DNA from: Citrus sinensis
Lineage: Eukaryota > Streptophyta > Magnoliopsida > Sapindales > Rutaceae
Direction of reading: 5' to 3'
Length of the DNA stretch: 64,000 bases
NCBI RefSeq assembly: GCF_022201045.2
Contig: NC_068562.1
Span: forward strand, 7,422,001-7,486,000
Shown piece after piece: positions 46,356 through 59,351 of the stretch (position 1 is its first letter; each line of letters opens with the position of its first letter). A program made the position numbers and the translations under genes. Under the pieces are notes generated by a model, which saw only the letters and a list, made by a program, of their open reading frames with translations, searched no databases and had not been told where the DNA came from.

Positions 46356-49300
46356 TCATCAAAGGGAGGGCGATTGGGCACATAACCACCATATGGGCAC
46401 TGTCCGAAATTGAGTGCAGCGTGCTGTGCAGATGCGAGCCAGATGATTGTATTTAGGATAAAGACTAGATCATCACCGTTGGTTAATGTGGGCCACCAGC
46501 TTTCTTGACGAAGATCGGCATGGCCTACGTTGATGGACTCATTGTGCCATGATTTTAGCTCTTTGTCGTCACAAATTTTGGCTTGAATTTGGGTAGTAAT
46601 GGTTCACATAAGTGCGCACCCAATCCTCAATTGCTGACCAAATTAGAAGCCCGTCTGCTGCGTATGGGTAGTCCTCAATCAGCAACTTCAAACCATCTGG
46701 CTGTGTTGGGTCAGGTACTGCAATGCCTCTGCAAAATGAAAAGAGAAACCTCGTTCAGATGAACTGATCGACATATTAATACACCAATATAAGCAATGAA
46801 CATGTCAGAGAAATAGTATAGACGCATGCCCATTTTCTTTTACCTATAAAGTTTTTCAAATTCATTATAAATATGTTCCAACTTGCATGGCATAAACTAG
46901 GTAATCTTTACTAGTTTTTACCTGCGGATGAGATCAGCGGGGAGGCCTTCCTTGTCAAACCGCCAACTTTTAAACATGGAGGCGCTGATTTCCATGCCGT
47001 AGTTAGCGGCCAGGAGTGAAGCAAGACTCAATCACACCATCGGCATTGATTAAATTTTTCCTAGCTAGAGCATTAATCTCCAACGTGTATCTCATATGCG
47101 GATCCAAAAGCTTGTATATTGGGTGCATTGCACTCAATTGTCTATGTGCTGTAAGAATAAATGGCTCCATGCATGCATGCGTACGTACCTATACAATCAA
47201 CACATCATTTCAATAATTTAGCCAGCATAAAAATGGAAAATAAAATGCCATAATTTTGATGAAAGCTGCGAGCAATCAAATTGATTTAATATGCTTACCA
47301 CTGTTTATCGAGTCGGTGCACCCTGGGATCGTTGGAGCAGACATGGGCCCTGGCAAGCTGCCAAAGCCAATTGGAAGTGGCGTCGACGGGTGGCTTGAGC
47401 ACGCGCTTTGATCGGGTCCAGACGGTGGGAGGCTGAGCTCAATGGCGATGGGCTTAAGAGGGGCCAAGAGAATTCAAGAAAAATATTGTGCGAGTTGCGT
47501 AAGCTTTTCTACCATCAAGTGCATTTATTTTGTCTAGAAATGGAAGGTAAATGTGATGGCAATCCAATACGTACAATTTGTTCTCCTTCAAGGCCTGAAA
47601 AAGAAAATAATAAAATTGGCCCTTAGTAGAATTTAGTGTGACATGCCAATCGAGTATCGGAGATCAAATTAAGAGAGGATATAAATTCAAATAGAAGACT
47701 TTTTATTAGTTACCTGTTGCACGGACATGCCATCGAGTTGGCCAATGATGTGTTCTTCTTTCAATGCGGATTCTTGTGGACCGTAGATCGCAGGATCAAG
47801 ATTGCTTACAGGTGGGAAAGCCTGAAGCCCGTCAATCGTGACCGGGTTAACTCCAGCTAAAGCTTGACAGGCAAATTCGTCATCTTGCAACCAAGCAAAT
47901 TTATCCCCTGCAAATGTGGATCACATGCGTTGGTTTTGTGAAAGTGATCTTGGCTTTTTATTTAAGGAAAATGATAAACAAACTAAAAGAAGACTAAAGG
48001 ACGACAGAAACGCAGCGTGGGTTTACCGTTTCACGTGTTTCCTTAGTCTTCTTTTAGTTTTGCGTGGGCCCACAATAAATAATAAAATAAAGAATTTAGA
48101 AATAGAAAGCAGGTCAAATTTCAGTTTTTTATCTTTTCCTTATACGTTATCTCCTCCCTCACCAGCCACTCATTTTCCTTAGTTTACTCTCCCTCCACTC
48201 ATTTTCCTCGTTTGGAAACGGTAGCACTTCGTTAATCCCCGCTTCTTGTTATCGCCCAGCCGCTTCTTTTTTTTTTTTCTTTTGATTTACAACTTCATCC
48301 CCATCATTTGCAGCCATTTGCTTCGTTACCGGACGACGACCGCTTCTTGTTCTCACCCAACCCCTTCTTATTTTTTTCTTTTGATTTGTAACTTTATTTG
48401 AATGTAATGAGAGTCACCAACTTACCAATTAATCAGTACCAATTTTATCAAGTTGCCTCTGTTTGCAGATCCAGATCTAACTTCTTCTTTATGGCCACTT
48501 TTTCTTTTTTTTTGGTTGCTGAAATCGAGCAGTTGGAAATGCAGAAATTGCCTGTGTGATAAGCGAGATGCAGAGAGATAGAGAGGACAGGGAACTGATT
48601 TTTCATTGTTAAATGTAGATGGCTCACGTTAAATGAGAGGTGAGAGATGGAGAGAGAGAGGACAAGAAGAAAAATTGATTGTAAAAAAGTGATGCTATTG
48701 TTAAATGCTATATTCACTCACGTACCATGTTTAATTTAATTTTTTAAACTGATTGTGGCCCCTGGTTTTACTTCAGTTTTCTTCTGTTAATACAAATGCA
48801 GATCGAGTTGAGTTTGTCTGGTTTGGCTTCTTCGTCGGGTTTGAGTGATAATGGCAATTTTAGCTTTTTGTCAACTTTCTTATTTTGTCTTCTCATTTTC
48901 GTTACTTTTAGTTTCCTTTTCATTATTTTAATATTTTCTTTTGATTATTTTATTTTTTAAATGAGAAAAAAAAACTGATAAAGGATAATGAAGCAACAGA
49001 CAAAGGGACCCACGGAAATGACAGTGGGCGCTGCCGTTTCTATCGTCCCTTTGTCGTCCGTTAGTTCAAATAGCCGGACTCTTTATTTAAATAATAATTT
49101 TCATTCCATTACTGGAAAAGAAAGGAAGTAAACAAATTAAAACCATCGTGCAATTATACCCACGTGTTAAATATGTGCAAGCTCAGAAAGCACTTTGCAT
49201 GCAAGGAAAGTGATAGGTGACACTGGAATCTAGAGGTGGGTCATTTTGCTCCTTTCTCTTAGGCAAATTATAAGCTTAAGAAATTAATAATGATTTCCTC

Positions 49301-50260
49301 TTGTTTTACAAAAGCAACTACTAGCACATGAAGTTATTTTTTTTATATATATTCATAGATTTGACATTCTCATTTGTCCCCCACTAGTAATATGGAGCAT
49401 CATCATGATCCCACTAAAAATCACGATATTTATTATGACAAAGAAAATTGCCTTCGCATAGATTAGTAAAATTATAACACCAAAAAAAAAAAAATGTAAG
49501 GTCTTCCATATGCCTATTCTAAGGTAAAGTTTAGAAGATGCATAAAAAAAAAAAAACTCCATTGATTTTATGTTATTTTATTAGAGTGTAATTAACTTCA
49601 ATTTCTAAAAAAAAATTGAAATTTAAAAATTTTTCTTTCTTAACGTATGTTCTTAGCGTACACGAATGAATGAAATTTTATTTTTAATGAATAAATATTT
49701 GATTAAAAAAAAGGGGGAGACTGAGTACTTACTGGAAAGAATGTTGAGAGTGTTATATTTGAGGAGACCTTGGCTAGATTCTTGAATTTTGCTACATTCG
49801 GCAATGGGTGCTTTTTCAGAAACCCATCTTGTCTAATATCCGAAAAGCCACTAAAATCACGATTATGAGCAGAAATGCTGGCTTTTAATAAAGGGATTAA
49901 GTTGCGAAGCGCGGCTTTAAGCCTTCCAGCTGAAAATGCATCATGCTTGGACTCCTCAAATTGTTCATCTCTTGGCACGTACATTGGCAGTGGCTTCTCT
50001 ATACGGCTCTCTGCATGCATATCTGCCGAATATACATCCAATGGACGCGGGTCAGATATACAAATACACACACACTCATCATGATTCTGATCTTACATTC
50101 TTTCGGTTTAAGAAAGATTTTCTTTCTATGAATTTCCTTTTACCTGTATCAGTTGGAAGGCGACCGGTACGACACCGTCTTGGGTATGGTCTTTGTTCAC
50201 CACCAAGAGTTGGTCTAACAAATTCACTTCCTCTATCAGGGTTTCCCAGATCATTGAATA
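46356..50260 (-). pseudogene. Lipoxygenase (LOX2-like) pseudogene, truncated and frameshifted
   Basis: A broken copy of the lipoxygenase at 61922-64000. Recognisable exons in gene order: 50260-50144, 50022-49733, 47907-47714, 47594-47299, 47188-46922 and 46728-46356. Lesions: the 5' part is missing, cut at about 50260 by a gypsy fragment; one base is lost in the second listed exon (before an intact GLLKYNT-type motif); exon 47594-47299 has a 1-bp insertion that gives an immediate stop and a 7-bp deletion; exon 47188-46922 has a 1-bp deletion and a 4-bp insertion; the last exon has an extra A in CCAAAATTTG; and the final 380 bp or so, including the C-terminal Ile iron ligand, are gone. The iron-ligand His in the HWLRTH motif is changed to Gln (DKQW). 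A MULE-like element lies in one intron. It cannot make an active enzyme. Confidence 0.92.
47966..49081. mobile_element. MULE-like non-autonomous element (1.1 kb)
   Basis: It is flanked by a perfect 9-bp duplication TTTATTTAA (47957-47965, 49082-49090), the size typical of Mutator-like elements. The ends form an imperfect inverted repeat: the left contains AAGGACGACAGAAACGCAGCG, the right end reverse complement AAAGGGACGATAGAAACGGC then AGCG. A second inverted copy of the left-end motif AACTAAAAGAAGACTAA lies at about 48041-48058. It has no transposase. The same intron in the intact lipoxygenase (about 63900) lacks it. Confidence 0.8.
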
Positions 50261-50297
50261 CAAAATGCACTGGTGAATATTGGATCCCTGTCACATA
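50261..50297 (-). repeat. 37-bp inverted copy of integrase sequence at the element junction
   Basis: Perfect reverse complement of 50896-50932, which encodes the CDRDPIF part of the integrase core. It sits exactly between the lipoxygenase exon remnant and the direct-orientation gypsy sequence. Confidence 0.92.
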
Positions 50298-52050
50298 CTA
50301 CCACAAGGTGCTGTATTCGCTATTTCCCAGCTACTACCACGCTGGCTTGAGGTGATTAAAGAAGAGGTTGTTGTTAAACCAACATTACAGGACTTGAAAA
50401 AAAAAATCCAGCAAGGGGAAGCATTGGGACCGTGGAAGCTGAATAATGGCACTATATTCTTTAAAGATCGTATTTATCTATTGGAGGATTCAAAATTTGT
50501 GACATCCGTCATCAAAGAATTTCATAGAAGCACTTACGAAGGCTATGTGAAGACTTTAAAAAGCATCAAGGCAAATTTTTATTGGAAGAACATGCGGAAG
50601 CAGATTAAGGCGTTTATATGCAGTTGCGACATTTGCCAACCCACAAAATAGAGCAATTGGCTCCTGGTGGGTTGTTATATCCCTTGCCAGTTCCACAACA
50701 GGTCTGGGAAGACATACCCATGGACTTCGTCGAAGGGTTGCCGGCCAACAATAAAACAACAATCTTTGTAGTTGTTGACATGTTATCTAAATATGCTCAC
50801 TTTATTCCTCTACCTCATCCTTATACAGCTGTGGGAGTAGCCAAATTGTTCTTTGAAAATTTTCTTTAAGCTTCATGGTCTTCCAAAGTCAATTGTATGT
50901 GACAGGGATCCAATATTCACCAGTGCATTTTGGAGGGAGTTATTTCGGTTAAATGGGACTTCTTTCAATTTTAGTTCCAGCTATCATCCTCAGACAGATG
51001 GGCAAAGTGAAGTTGTGAACAGAACTCTAGAAATGTACTTAAGGTGCTTCAAAAGTTCAAAGCCAAAAGATTGGATGCGCTGGCTTCCGCGGGCTGAATA
51101 TTGCTACAACACAAGTTGGCATTCAACTATAAAACGAACTCCTTTTGAAGTTGTTTATGGCAGGAGCCCTCCTAGATTGTTAAGTTACATTCCTGGTACA
51201 GCTCGGGTGGAGGCGGTGGAAAAAGAACTGTTATAGAGAGAGAGAGAGAGTTCCTAAGACAGTACAAGAATGTATACAACGTGCTCAGGATAGAATGAAA
51301 AAAGTCTATAATTCTAAACACAGGGACAAAGAATTTAATGTGGGGGATTATGTGTACTTAAAGTTGCAGCCTTACAGATAGATATCTCTTATTGGAAGGA
51401 AAAATCTCAAGCTTTCAGCTCGATTTTATGGCCCATATCAGATTTTGGAAAGGATTGGAAAGGTAGCATGTCGGCTTAAGCTTCCACCTTCATCCAAGTT
51501 ACATCCAGTATTTCATGTTTCTATGCTCAAAGCAAGGATTGGTCAAGAGTGTGAGGCACTTGAAGATCTTCCTGAGTTGAACCAAAAAGAAGAGTTAGTC
51601 CCAACTCCACAAGCGTTACTGGACCAACGAATTCGAAAGGGAAGAAAAGAAGTTCTAGTTCATTGGAAATGGTTGTCGCCAGCAGAGGCTACATGGGAAA
51701 TCCACGAGTTGATTCAAGAACGTTATCCAAACTTCATCCTTGAGGACAAGGACATTCTTTAAGGGGGTGGTAGATATTACAATCTAGTTTAATCCTATTT
51801 GATTTAGTCAAGAATAAATCAGTTTATTTGAATTAGAATAAGTCAAGTCAAAGATGGTTAGTAAAGTGGGCACACTGTTAGCTGCTTTGCTAATTTTTGT
51901 TCCTAGTTGTGCTCATGACAGTTGTAATGCATTTGTATATAAACAACATTTGGCATGAATAAAATGTATCGTACAAGCTTATTCACTCTTAATTGAGTCA
52001 TGGGAGGTGCTAAACCCTCGAAAAATTAGCGAATTATGCTTGTATTCTTT
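50261..52050 (+). mobile_element. Decayed Ty3/gypsy chromovirus fragment (integrase, chromodomain, 3' LTR)
   Basis: A 5'-truncated remnant. About 50310-50650 encodes the integrase N-terminus (CDICQ zinc half-site retained; one His of the HH half looks changed to Tyr). 50618-51236 carries the integrase core in two further frames, with the catalytic Asp in MDFVEGLP, Asp in CDRDPIF and Glu in GQSEVVNRTLE. 51600-51760 carries a chromodomain-like end (VLVHWKWLSPAEATWE). At least three frameshifts or stops break it, including a GA-rich patch at 51235-51252. A purine tract AAGGGGGTGG (51761-51770) precedes a probable 3' LTR with TATATAAAC at about 51938. Reverse transcriptase is absent. It joins the lipoxygenase pseudogene through a 37-bp inverted scrap of itself (50261-50297). 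Confidence 0.82.
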
Positions 52051-53461
52051 TTTTCCCTTAAACAAACAATTGTGAGTCACAGAGTCATGTGGTATTTACA
52101 TCCAAATGATACTATTATTATAGAAGATTGTCAATTTCTTCCCCATTAAAATCAATATATACCATTTATTCTTTATTATCTTTATAATATTTAAAACCCT
52201 TTTTGACACCAAAAAATTTTTTTAAAAAAATAGGAGTAAATGAGTCATTTATTTGATAATTTGTCTTGGAAATAAATATATATTAAGAAAAATATCTTAT
52301 TATTAATTTTTTTATTCACATAGATACATATATTTCTTATTTTTAGTACTTAAATTTATTATTTTAATTTCTATTTATATGATTTATTTAATTTATAATA
52401 AATATGAATAAAATATATTTGAAAATAAATGTAATGTTGTAAACTTATGCTATTAAGAAGGTTATTTGTTATTATGAAAATAATAAAGATATAAGAAGTA
52501 TATTTTTATTTCAATAGGAAGGAAACTAAAAAGCAACAATCTTCCCTTATCTATACAAAAATATTGTGATTTTAGCATTACATTAAATAAAGCCATCTTG
52601 AAAATTATTATGTGATAGTCATAAACATAGTAAATAAATTAAATAACAAAAATAAAATGAGTAATGATACAGCCACAAACTTTTGTACAAACTAATTTAG
52701 CATTAACACATTGGTTGAATAAAAATACAAAATAATAAAAACAAATCACGTGGACCAAGAGATATCTAATTCAACTAATTAAATCATGCCACATCAATTT
52801 ATACAAAAAAAAAAATTGAACAAGAATTTGTAGCTATATTATTTTTACAACTTCAAAAAACATGAAACGAATAGTTTTTAAAATCTAATTTTGAGAAAAA
52901 TTTTATCCTTAACAAAATTTCACATAAATCATCACATGAATTACATAAATCTAAAATTATCATTATTCAATTTAGAAATAAAATCAATAAAAATATAAGG
53001 TAATTATAATTATAATTTACATTTGTAAGTTTTATTTTTTTCAATAACTATTATATTAATTTACTTCTATTACAAGTCTTAGTTTTCATTTATGTAATTT
53101 ATATTTTATTTTACACTTAATATTAATTTACAAGTTTTATATTATACCTATAAATTTTTGTGTCGTTCACCAATAATGCACCGATTTACCACTCTTATAT
53201 TAATCTACTTGTCTTATCTTCCATTTACAAGTCTTATATTTCATTTATTTAATTTATGTTTTGTTTTATACTTATTGTTGATTAATAAGTTTTATATTAT
53301 ATCTATAAGGTTTTATTTTTTTTACTAAAAATACAACAATTTACCACTATTATGTTGATTTTACATGTTTTACCATTTATTTACAAATCTTATGTTTCGT
53401 TTAAGTTGAGGGGGAAAAAAAGCAAACAAAACAAGAGAAAAGAAGAGAGGGGAAGAGAGAG
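52051..53461. other. AT-rich spacer
   Basis: Very AT-rich DNA with no recognisable gene. Phrases of the type TACAAGTCTTATWTTTCATTTA recur several times between about 53020 and 53400, suggesting a degenerate local repeat. Confidence 0.5.
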
Positions 53462-53642
53462 AACACGTGCAAGAGGAGAGAAAATATAAGAGGGAGAAAG
53501 ATTTAGGGTAGGGACAACATAAAGGGAGAAAATATTAAAAAATTTAAATATTTAATTCAATAAATTTTCTCTATTAATTTAATTTAAATCCAATGAATAT
53601 CAATAAATGTAAAATTAAGGGTATTTTTTAGGGGCTGCTGAT
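53462..53642. repeat. Boundary repeat, orientation 2
   Basis: Reverse complement of 24632-24805 with substitutions and small insertions. It lies directly left of block X copy 2, mirroring the placement in unit 1 but flipped. Confidence 0.6.
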
Positions 53643-53654
53643 CATATGTGTGAG

Positions 53655-56332
53655 TATTATTATTTAATATTTTTACTTATTTATTTTTTATTGCATCGTA
53701 AGTTTACTAATGTTTACAATTCAAACTGTATCAAATCAAAAAATTGTCCTCAATTTTAATTACACGTGATCAAATCTACGATGACGCAGTTCAGATAATA
53801 AAGTCTTTGAGTAGGCCTAACTCTTCTTCTAAATGTCTTTCCCCTAGTACCTCACAAAGGTGAGAAGTGAGGTTGCTTATCACCATCAAACTATCAATAT
53901 ATTATTATTCAATCACTCAATAAAAGAAAAAAAATATTATAAAAACCACCCACTTCTCAACTATTAAGGTGAGGGGATGTTTGGTTAATTTTTAAAATAA
54001 GAGTGGGAAATAGTTAATTTTACCAAAAAGAGAATGGGATCTTGCTTGGTTTCTTCTTGACATAATGCACTACAAATAACTTGCAGCTAGCTATGATAAG
54101 TTTCGTTAAGAATACAAATTAAACCATAATTATGAACAAAAAAAAAATGGGTATGAAAATACAAAAACATCTGGGTAACAATAAATAATTTATAATAAAA
54201 TAAAAGATATATTTTTTTTTAAAACCTTTTACCAAAATTTTATAACTCAATTTTTTTGTTAACAAAAAGATCATGAAAATGCTCTCTAGCCGCTTTCTCT
54301 TTGAGTCAAATTGGTGAGAAATACTGTAACAGCACGCTGGGCTTAAATAATTAATCTAGCGGATGGAGGTTGCCAAATTTAGGATTTTATTTTATTTAAT
54401 AACTAAAGTCATCCTCATTTGTTATACTTTAAACAAAATTTCTCTTTCAGTATTTTTTTTTCCTATAATTGCAGATGGACCGGTTGACCTCAATTTTTAA
54501 ACCATGTCGTGGCATTGGCCGGAAAATTTATATGCTCAAAAAAGGTAAATGTTTGTTTACTTTTTATATTTTAAGTCAAGTATTTTTTTAGTTATTATAT
54601 TTTAAAAAAATATTTCAAGACACTTCTATTATTAAATATGTGATATTTTTATCTTTTTTTTTTGTTTTTTACGATAATACTCTTGCAACAATATTTTTGG
54701 TGGCATTAATGAAATAGAAAAAAAAAGTTAACTTATTAAATTAACACTGAAATTTAAATAAAAATTACAATAACACCTTTGCAACAATACTTATTTATTT
54801 ATTTCTAATTACATTGCAAGTCTAATAATAATATTTTATCTTAGATTCTTTAACCATAAAGTTAATGAAAAAGTGGTGGGTTAATATAAAGTTAAAACTT
54901 GAGATAGTTCTAATATATCATCAACGACTCGTGATATCTATGTGCACTTTCAATATTCCTCAGGCGATTAGGAGATAACTTTCCGAGATTCACTGATATA
55001 TTTCAGTTATTGCAATGCAAATGGGGTACTTCAAAGGAAATTTATTACTTATGAGGTAATACACGATATGTTTTGGCTTTTGGATGAGCGTGGAAACCAA
55101 ATTTATCAGCACCTGTAACTTCTCTTCTGCATTAATGGAAATTTTATTAGAGAAAAAAATAACCAATTTATCTCTCGGTTCTTAAATTCTATTTACTATT
55201 TTATTATAGGGTATATAACTGTAAAACACGTAATAGAATGAAATGATTCTAACATATTGGAGTCAATAATTGCGGTAACGAGCATGCCTCCTTTTATAAA
55301 ATGAACTAGATTTTCCAGGTATTTTGGTGACATTTTTCAAACTTTATACAGCTAACTGTGATCTGATGCCAACATGAAATTGAAATATGAACTAAAGTTC
55401 ATTTTATAAATTGACTTTTATCAGATTGTCAAGGTTAGAATAAATTATCTTGAATTTGCTCTAATGCTCTCACACTTATATAACTAATTAATACAGCAAA
55501 CTATTGGCTTGGGGCTTCCAGTCGTGACAAGCATAAAGAAATTTATATTTTAGTATTTTTATATTGCACTACCTACTCTAATCATTGTTAGACATGGGCA
55601 CTCTTATTCTTTTCAAATGCGGATTTTGAATTCTACTAGTTTATAACATTGTAAAATCTTGAATCCGCATTTTAAGAAATCCAAACATCTGCATAAGAGA
55701 ATTACTTCTATCTAATGTATTCAAAGAAATTATCAATTAAATTTCATATTTGAAAATCTAGACATTTTTTTTTTGTGTGAAGAGCATGAATGTTGTTAGA
55801 ATAATAATAATAATAATTTGTTATGTAATTTATTATTGTTCTAATGATCGTGGTCGTTTTTTCCTTTTTAATTGTGCGCATCCAAAGTAAATTGACCGTA
55901 GTTTCTTATTATTATTATTATTATTACAAAATTTGGCTTTAGTTACTCTTAAACTCAGTTAAAAATATTTTTTTTATAATATGTTTACTTGCCTATTGAT
56001 AAAAGTGACATGTGTTTTACACACAAAAAAAAAGCCTTGAATTTTAAAAGAGTAATGTTATGCTTACTCACTTTGGATACTCAGTTGTGATATTTAATGA
56101 CGTGGCATCTTATGTGGCATCTGTTAAGTGGGTTGTAAAAATAATAGGTTAGTAATTAATAATAAAATCAATTCATATCATATCCATGTTATTAAATGAT
56201 TCGTGACATATTAGTTGAATATCCTGACTAAATATTTAAACTTAGTAAGTATAGCATTATTAATTATAGAAGTAATTGTATGATTTGTGATGTGTATGTG
56301 CATCACACTAATCAATTCACAAGGTGTACTAC
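53655..56332. repeat. Duplicated block X, copy 2 (empty-site copy)
   Basis: Collinear with 24860-33402 after removing the three insertions there. It provides empty sites for the MITE (about 55430-55442), the cyclin retrocopy (about 56003-56022) and the young gypsy element (about 56182). It is non-coding, and ends abruptly at about 56332 where sequence switches to the downstream region of CYP92A. Confidence 0.85.
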
Positions 56333-56696
56333 GGTTCCATCCACAAGAAAAAAACTCTCACACTCACAGAAACAATTGGAATTAATGCTTAATTTAAGCT
56401 AATAATCGCATCAGATTGAAAAGAGAAAAGTAAACCGACAAAAAAAAAATTAACAAACTACAAATATTTTGTATTGTAACGAAGTGCGGTTGTACGAGGA
56501 TTTTTTATTGATACATCAACACCCTAACAATAAGATTAAATATCAAAAGATGAGACGTTATTTGGGCCCAAACAGCAGCGCACGTTAGTTTGGGTTTAAA
56601 ATCTCATTACATCTGCAAATCCATGGCCTTTTCGCACTAACAAACCACTTACTCAAACGTACGCTACGCCATAATTAATTATTTTGGAAGCCACAG

Positions 56697-59270
56697 TCAC
56701 AGATTGTAAAGATGGGGCGAAAGCCTTGGGTGAGCCAGAACCTCAAGTGGAAACTTTCTCGGGGTAGAAAGCCCAAAAATTTCCTCCATATTCAGCTCCT
56801 CATTGCTCATATTTCCGGGCAATTTCCATGCAAATCCATGCAAAAGATTAGCTAAGCTTGCTTGAATCACCTTAAGCCCGAGACTGTACCCTGGACACAT
56901 TCTTCTCCCAGCCCCAAATGGCAGCAGCTCAAAATCATGGCCTTTAACATCAATTGATTTTCCAATAAATCTCTCAGGATAAAATTCATTTGGCTTTTCC
57001 CACAAACTTGGGTCTCTCCCAATCGCCCATACACTAACAAGGACTCGAGTGCCTTTTGGGATGTCGTAGCCGGCTACCTTGCAATCTTCTCTAGCCGCTC
57101 GGGGCACTAGGAAAGGAGCCACAGGGTGCAAACGCATTGTTTCTTTAACTATGGCATCAATAAATGGGAGATTAACGATGTCTTTTTCTTCAACCCACCT
57201 TTCTTTTCCAATTACTCTATCTAGTTCCTCTGTTGCTTTCTCAAAGATTTCGGGTTTTTTTATTAGTTCAGAGATGGCCCATTCCACTGTTACTGCTGAG
57301 CTCTCAGTCCCACCAGCAATTAAGTCCTGGATTATACAAGAGATAAAAGATTAGAAATCGTGTGCCTGAACATATACTTTCAAGAATTTTCAGACTAAAC
57401 TTTAGGCTCTCACTAGCTAAATGACTCTGAAATCAATTGGTTATTGAACTATATTTTAGTTATGTGGAAACTTCGAAACTATGTAGTAGCGATCAATTTC
57501 TTTGATGGCCGGTGAACTGATGAACCGGTAAAATCTTCAAGAAAAATAAAATTACATGCAAAAGCAAAAATGAGCCCACGGCGCACACTGGTCGGCTGAC
57601 AGGTTTAATTTTAAACGATTCACGTGATGTTTATATACATGAGAATTTAATGGAGTCCACAATTATTAATTTTGTAATGTTCCTTCATAGAAAAATGATA
57701 GATGTACAAAAATGAGAACAATCAATAGAATACTGATACATACATGATAAATTAATTATACCAAATAATTTATCTTTTAGTCAAAATTTTCTTTCTTGTA
57801 TCGCTTTTCTCCCTACTGTAGTCTTGATGTTTACATGTATAATGTTCTCAGCTTTATATTATAACTATATATATTTCAACTGAGACATGCCTTGAAGATT
57901 TTGATCCAACAACGTACTAAAAAAGCAAGCAATTTCAATAAATTCGACAGGTCCACAGTATTGAAAGATACTTGGCAACGAACAAAAAAAGCAAGCAATT
58001 CGTTGCTACATGACAATTTGCTACCAGTAAATTGAGATTTCGATGTCTACCCAAAGTTGTAAAAGCCAGTGACTCTTTTCTCCCAATCCATACAAATTAT
58101 CCATGTCGTAAGTGTTTGGAATTTTATCAGAAGTTGCCCAGAAATAAGGGAGAGTGTTGAATTTGATGTGAACCCCAAATTTACTTCATCACCCAAAAGA
58201 TGTTTTATTTTGATAATTATTCCTTTGAAGAATAATAATAATTAAAGAGAAAAATTAGTTTATTTGACTTTAGCTAGCTATGTGCACGTATAGGCAAAAT
58301 CTCTTGCAACAGAAATATGAATAATAATAATAATAATAAATACAGAGTTGAAAATATATACCTGTGTAAAAGCTTTGACACCATGTCTTTCAATCTTGAC
58401 TTCAAGAGAAGGATCATCAGCAAGCTGCAAAAGCACATCCACCATATCTTTAGCCACATAATTTTCGACCCCTTTTCTTCTAGCGTTATGTTCATCCAGC
58501 ACATGCTCCAGAAACTTGTCAAACTTCTTAGCCAAAGCCTTCATTCTCTTTATATTACCTTGCAAATCCAAGAACCCTAGCCAAGGAATCGAATCGCCGA
58601 TATCTAAAACCCCATTAAGCAGGAACAATTCATCAAGCATGGCCTTGAACTCCTGCGGTGTCACGATCTCGTTTTCTTGCTGCTTATCTGTGTAGTTCTT
58701 CCCCAAAACCATACGGCTTATAACAGCAAGACTCAAATCAGAAAGGTGATCTTTCAACATAATTGGCTTGCCGGATAATTCATACAAGCGACTGAGAAGT
58801 AATTTCAATTCTTGTACTCTTATGTACTCGAATGATTCGAGGCGTTTGGCACTAAACAATTCCATTAAACACATTTTACGTGCCTGACGCCAGTATGGTC
58901 CATAAGGTGACCATGTAATATCTGAGTAATTGAAGGTCGTGTACTTGCCTGCGGCTGTTTTGGGGCGGCCAGCAAACAGTACATCATGGGTTTTGAGGAC
59001 AACCTTAGCCATCTCAACGGAAGAGCCCACGACAACGGGGAATGACCCGAATTTGAGCTGCATAATGGGCCCATATTTTTCTGACAACGCATGGACGGAC
59101 CGATGGGGAAGTGAGCCGATGAGGTGGAGGTTTCCAATGATCGGCCAGGGTTTTGGACCCGGTGGCAAGTTGAGTTTCCGGCGCCTGAGACGAACGGAGA
59201 GGAGGACGAGGGCAAGGGTTGCTAGCCAAGCGGTCAAGTAGGAAACCCAAGAGGGATGAATGAGCTCCAT
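56697..59270 (-). CDS. Cytochrome P450, CYP92A subfamily (gene C)
   Basis: Exon 1 is 59270-58362 and exon 2 is 57326-56697; 1539 bp, 512 aa, with a 1035-bp phase-0 intron. MELIHPSW is chosen as start; an in-frame ATG at 59312 would add 14 residues. All P450 hallmarks are intact: hinge LPPGPKPWPIIGN, WSPYGPYWRQARK, GGTESSAVTVEWA, KETMRLHP, PERF, FGAGRRMCPG. It differs from gene B by scattered substitutions, such as LNLFLNRLYESFG versus LKLLLSRLYELSG, in helices that could line the substrate channel. It stands next to the intact lipoxygenase, on the same strand, as gene B stands next to the broken one. It is probably functional; substrate unknown. Confidence 0.94.
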
Positions 59271-59351
59271 TGTTGTAAATCTAGCTTTAGTGTATTGGAG
59301 TGTTACTTTCAAGTTGATTATGGTGTGTAGTTACAAGTGCTGCTGGTGGGT

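Noticed and set aside
47276-47467. Small protein ending in a proline/serine-rich tail
   Set aside because: It is a lipoxygenase exon read in the frame between a 1-bp insertion and a 7-bp deletion.
58865-59250. Antisense and alternate-frame open frames over the CYP92A first exons (also 35611-36056, 42075-42505)
   Set aside because: Shadow frames of the P450 exons; they occur in all three paralogues because the coding sequence is conserved, not because they are genes.
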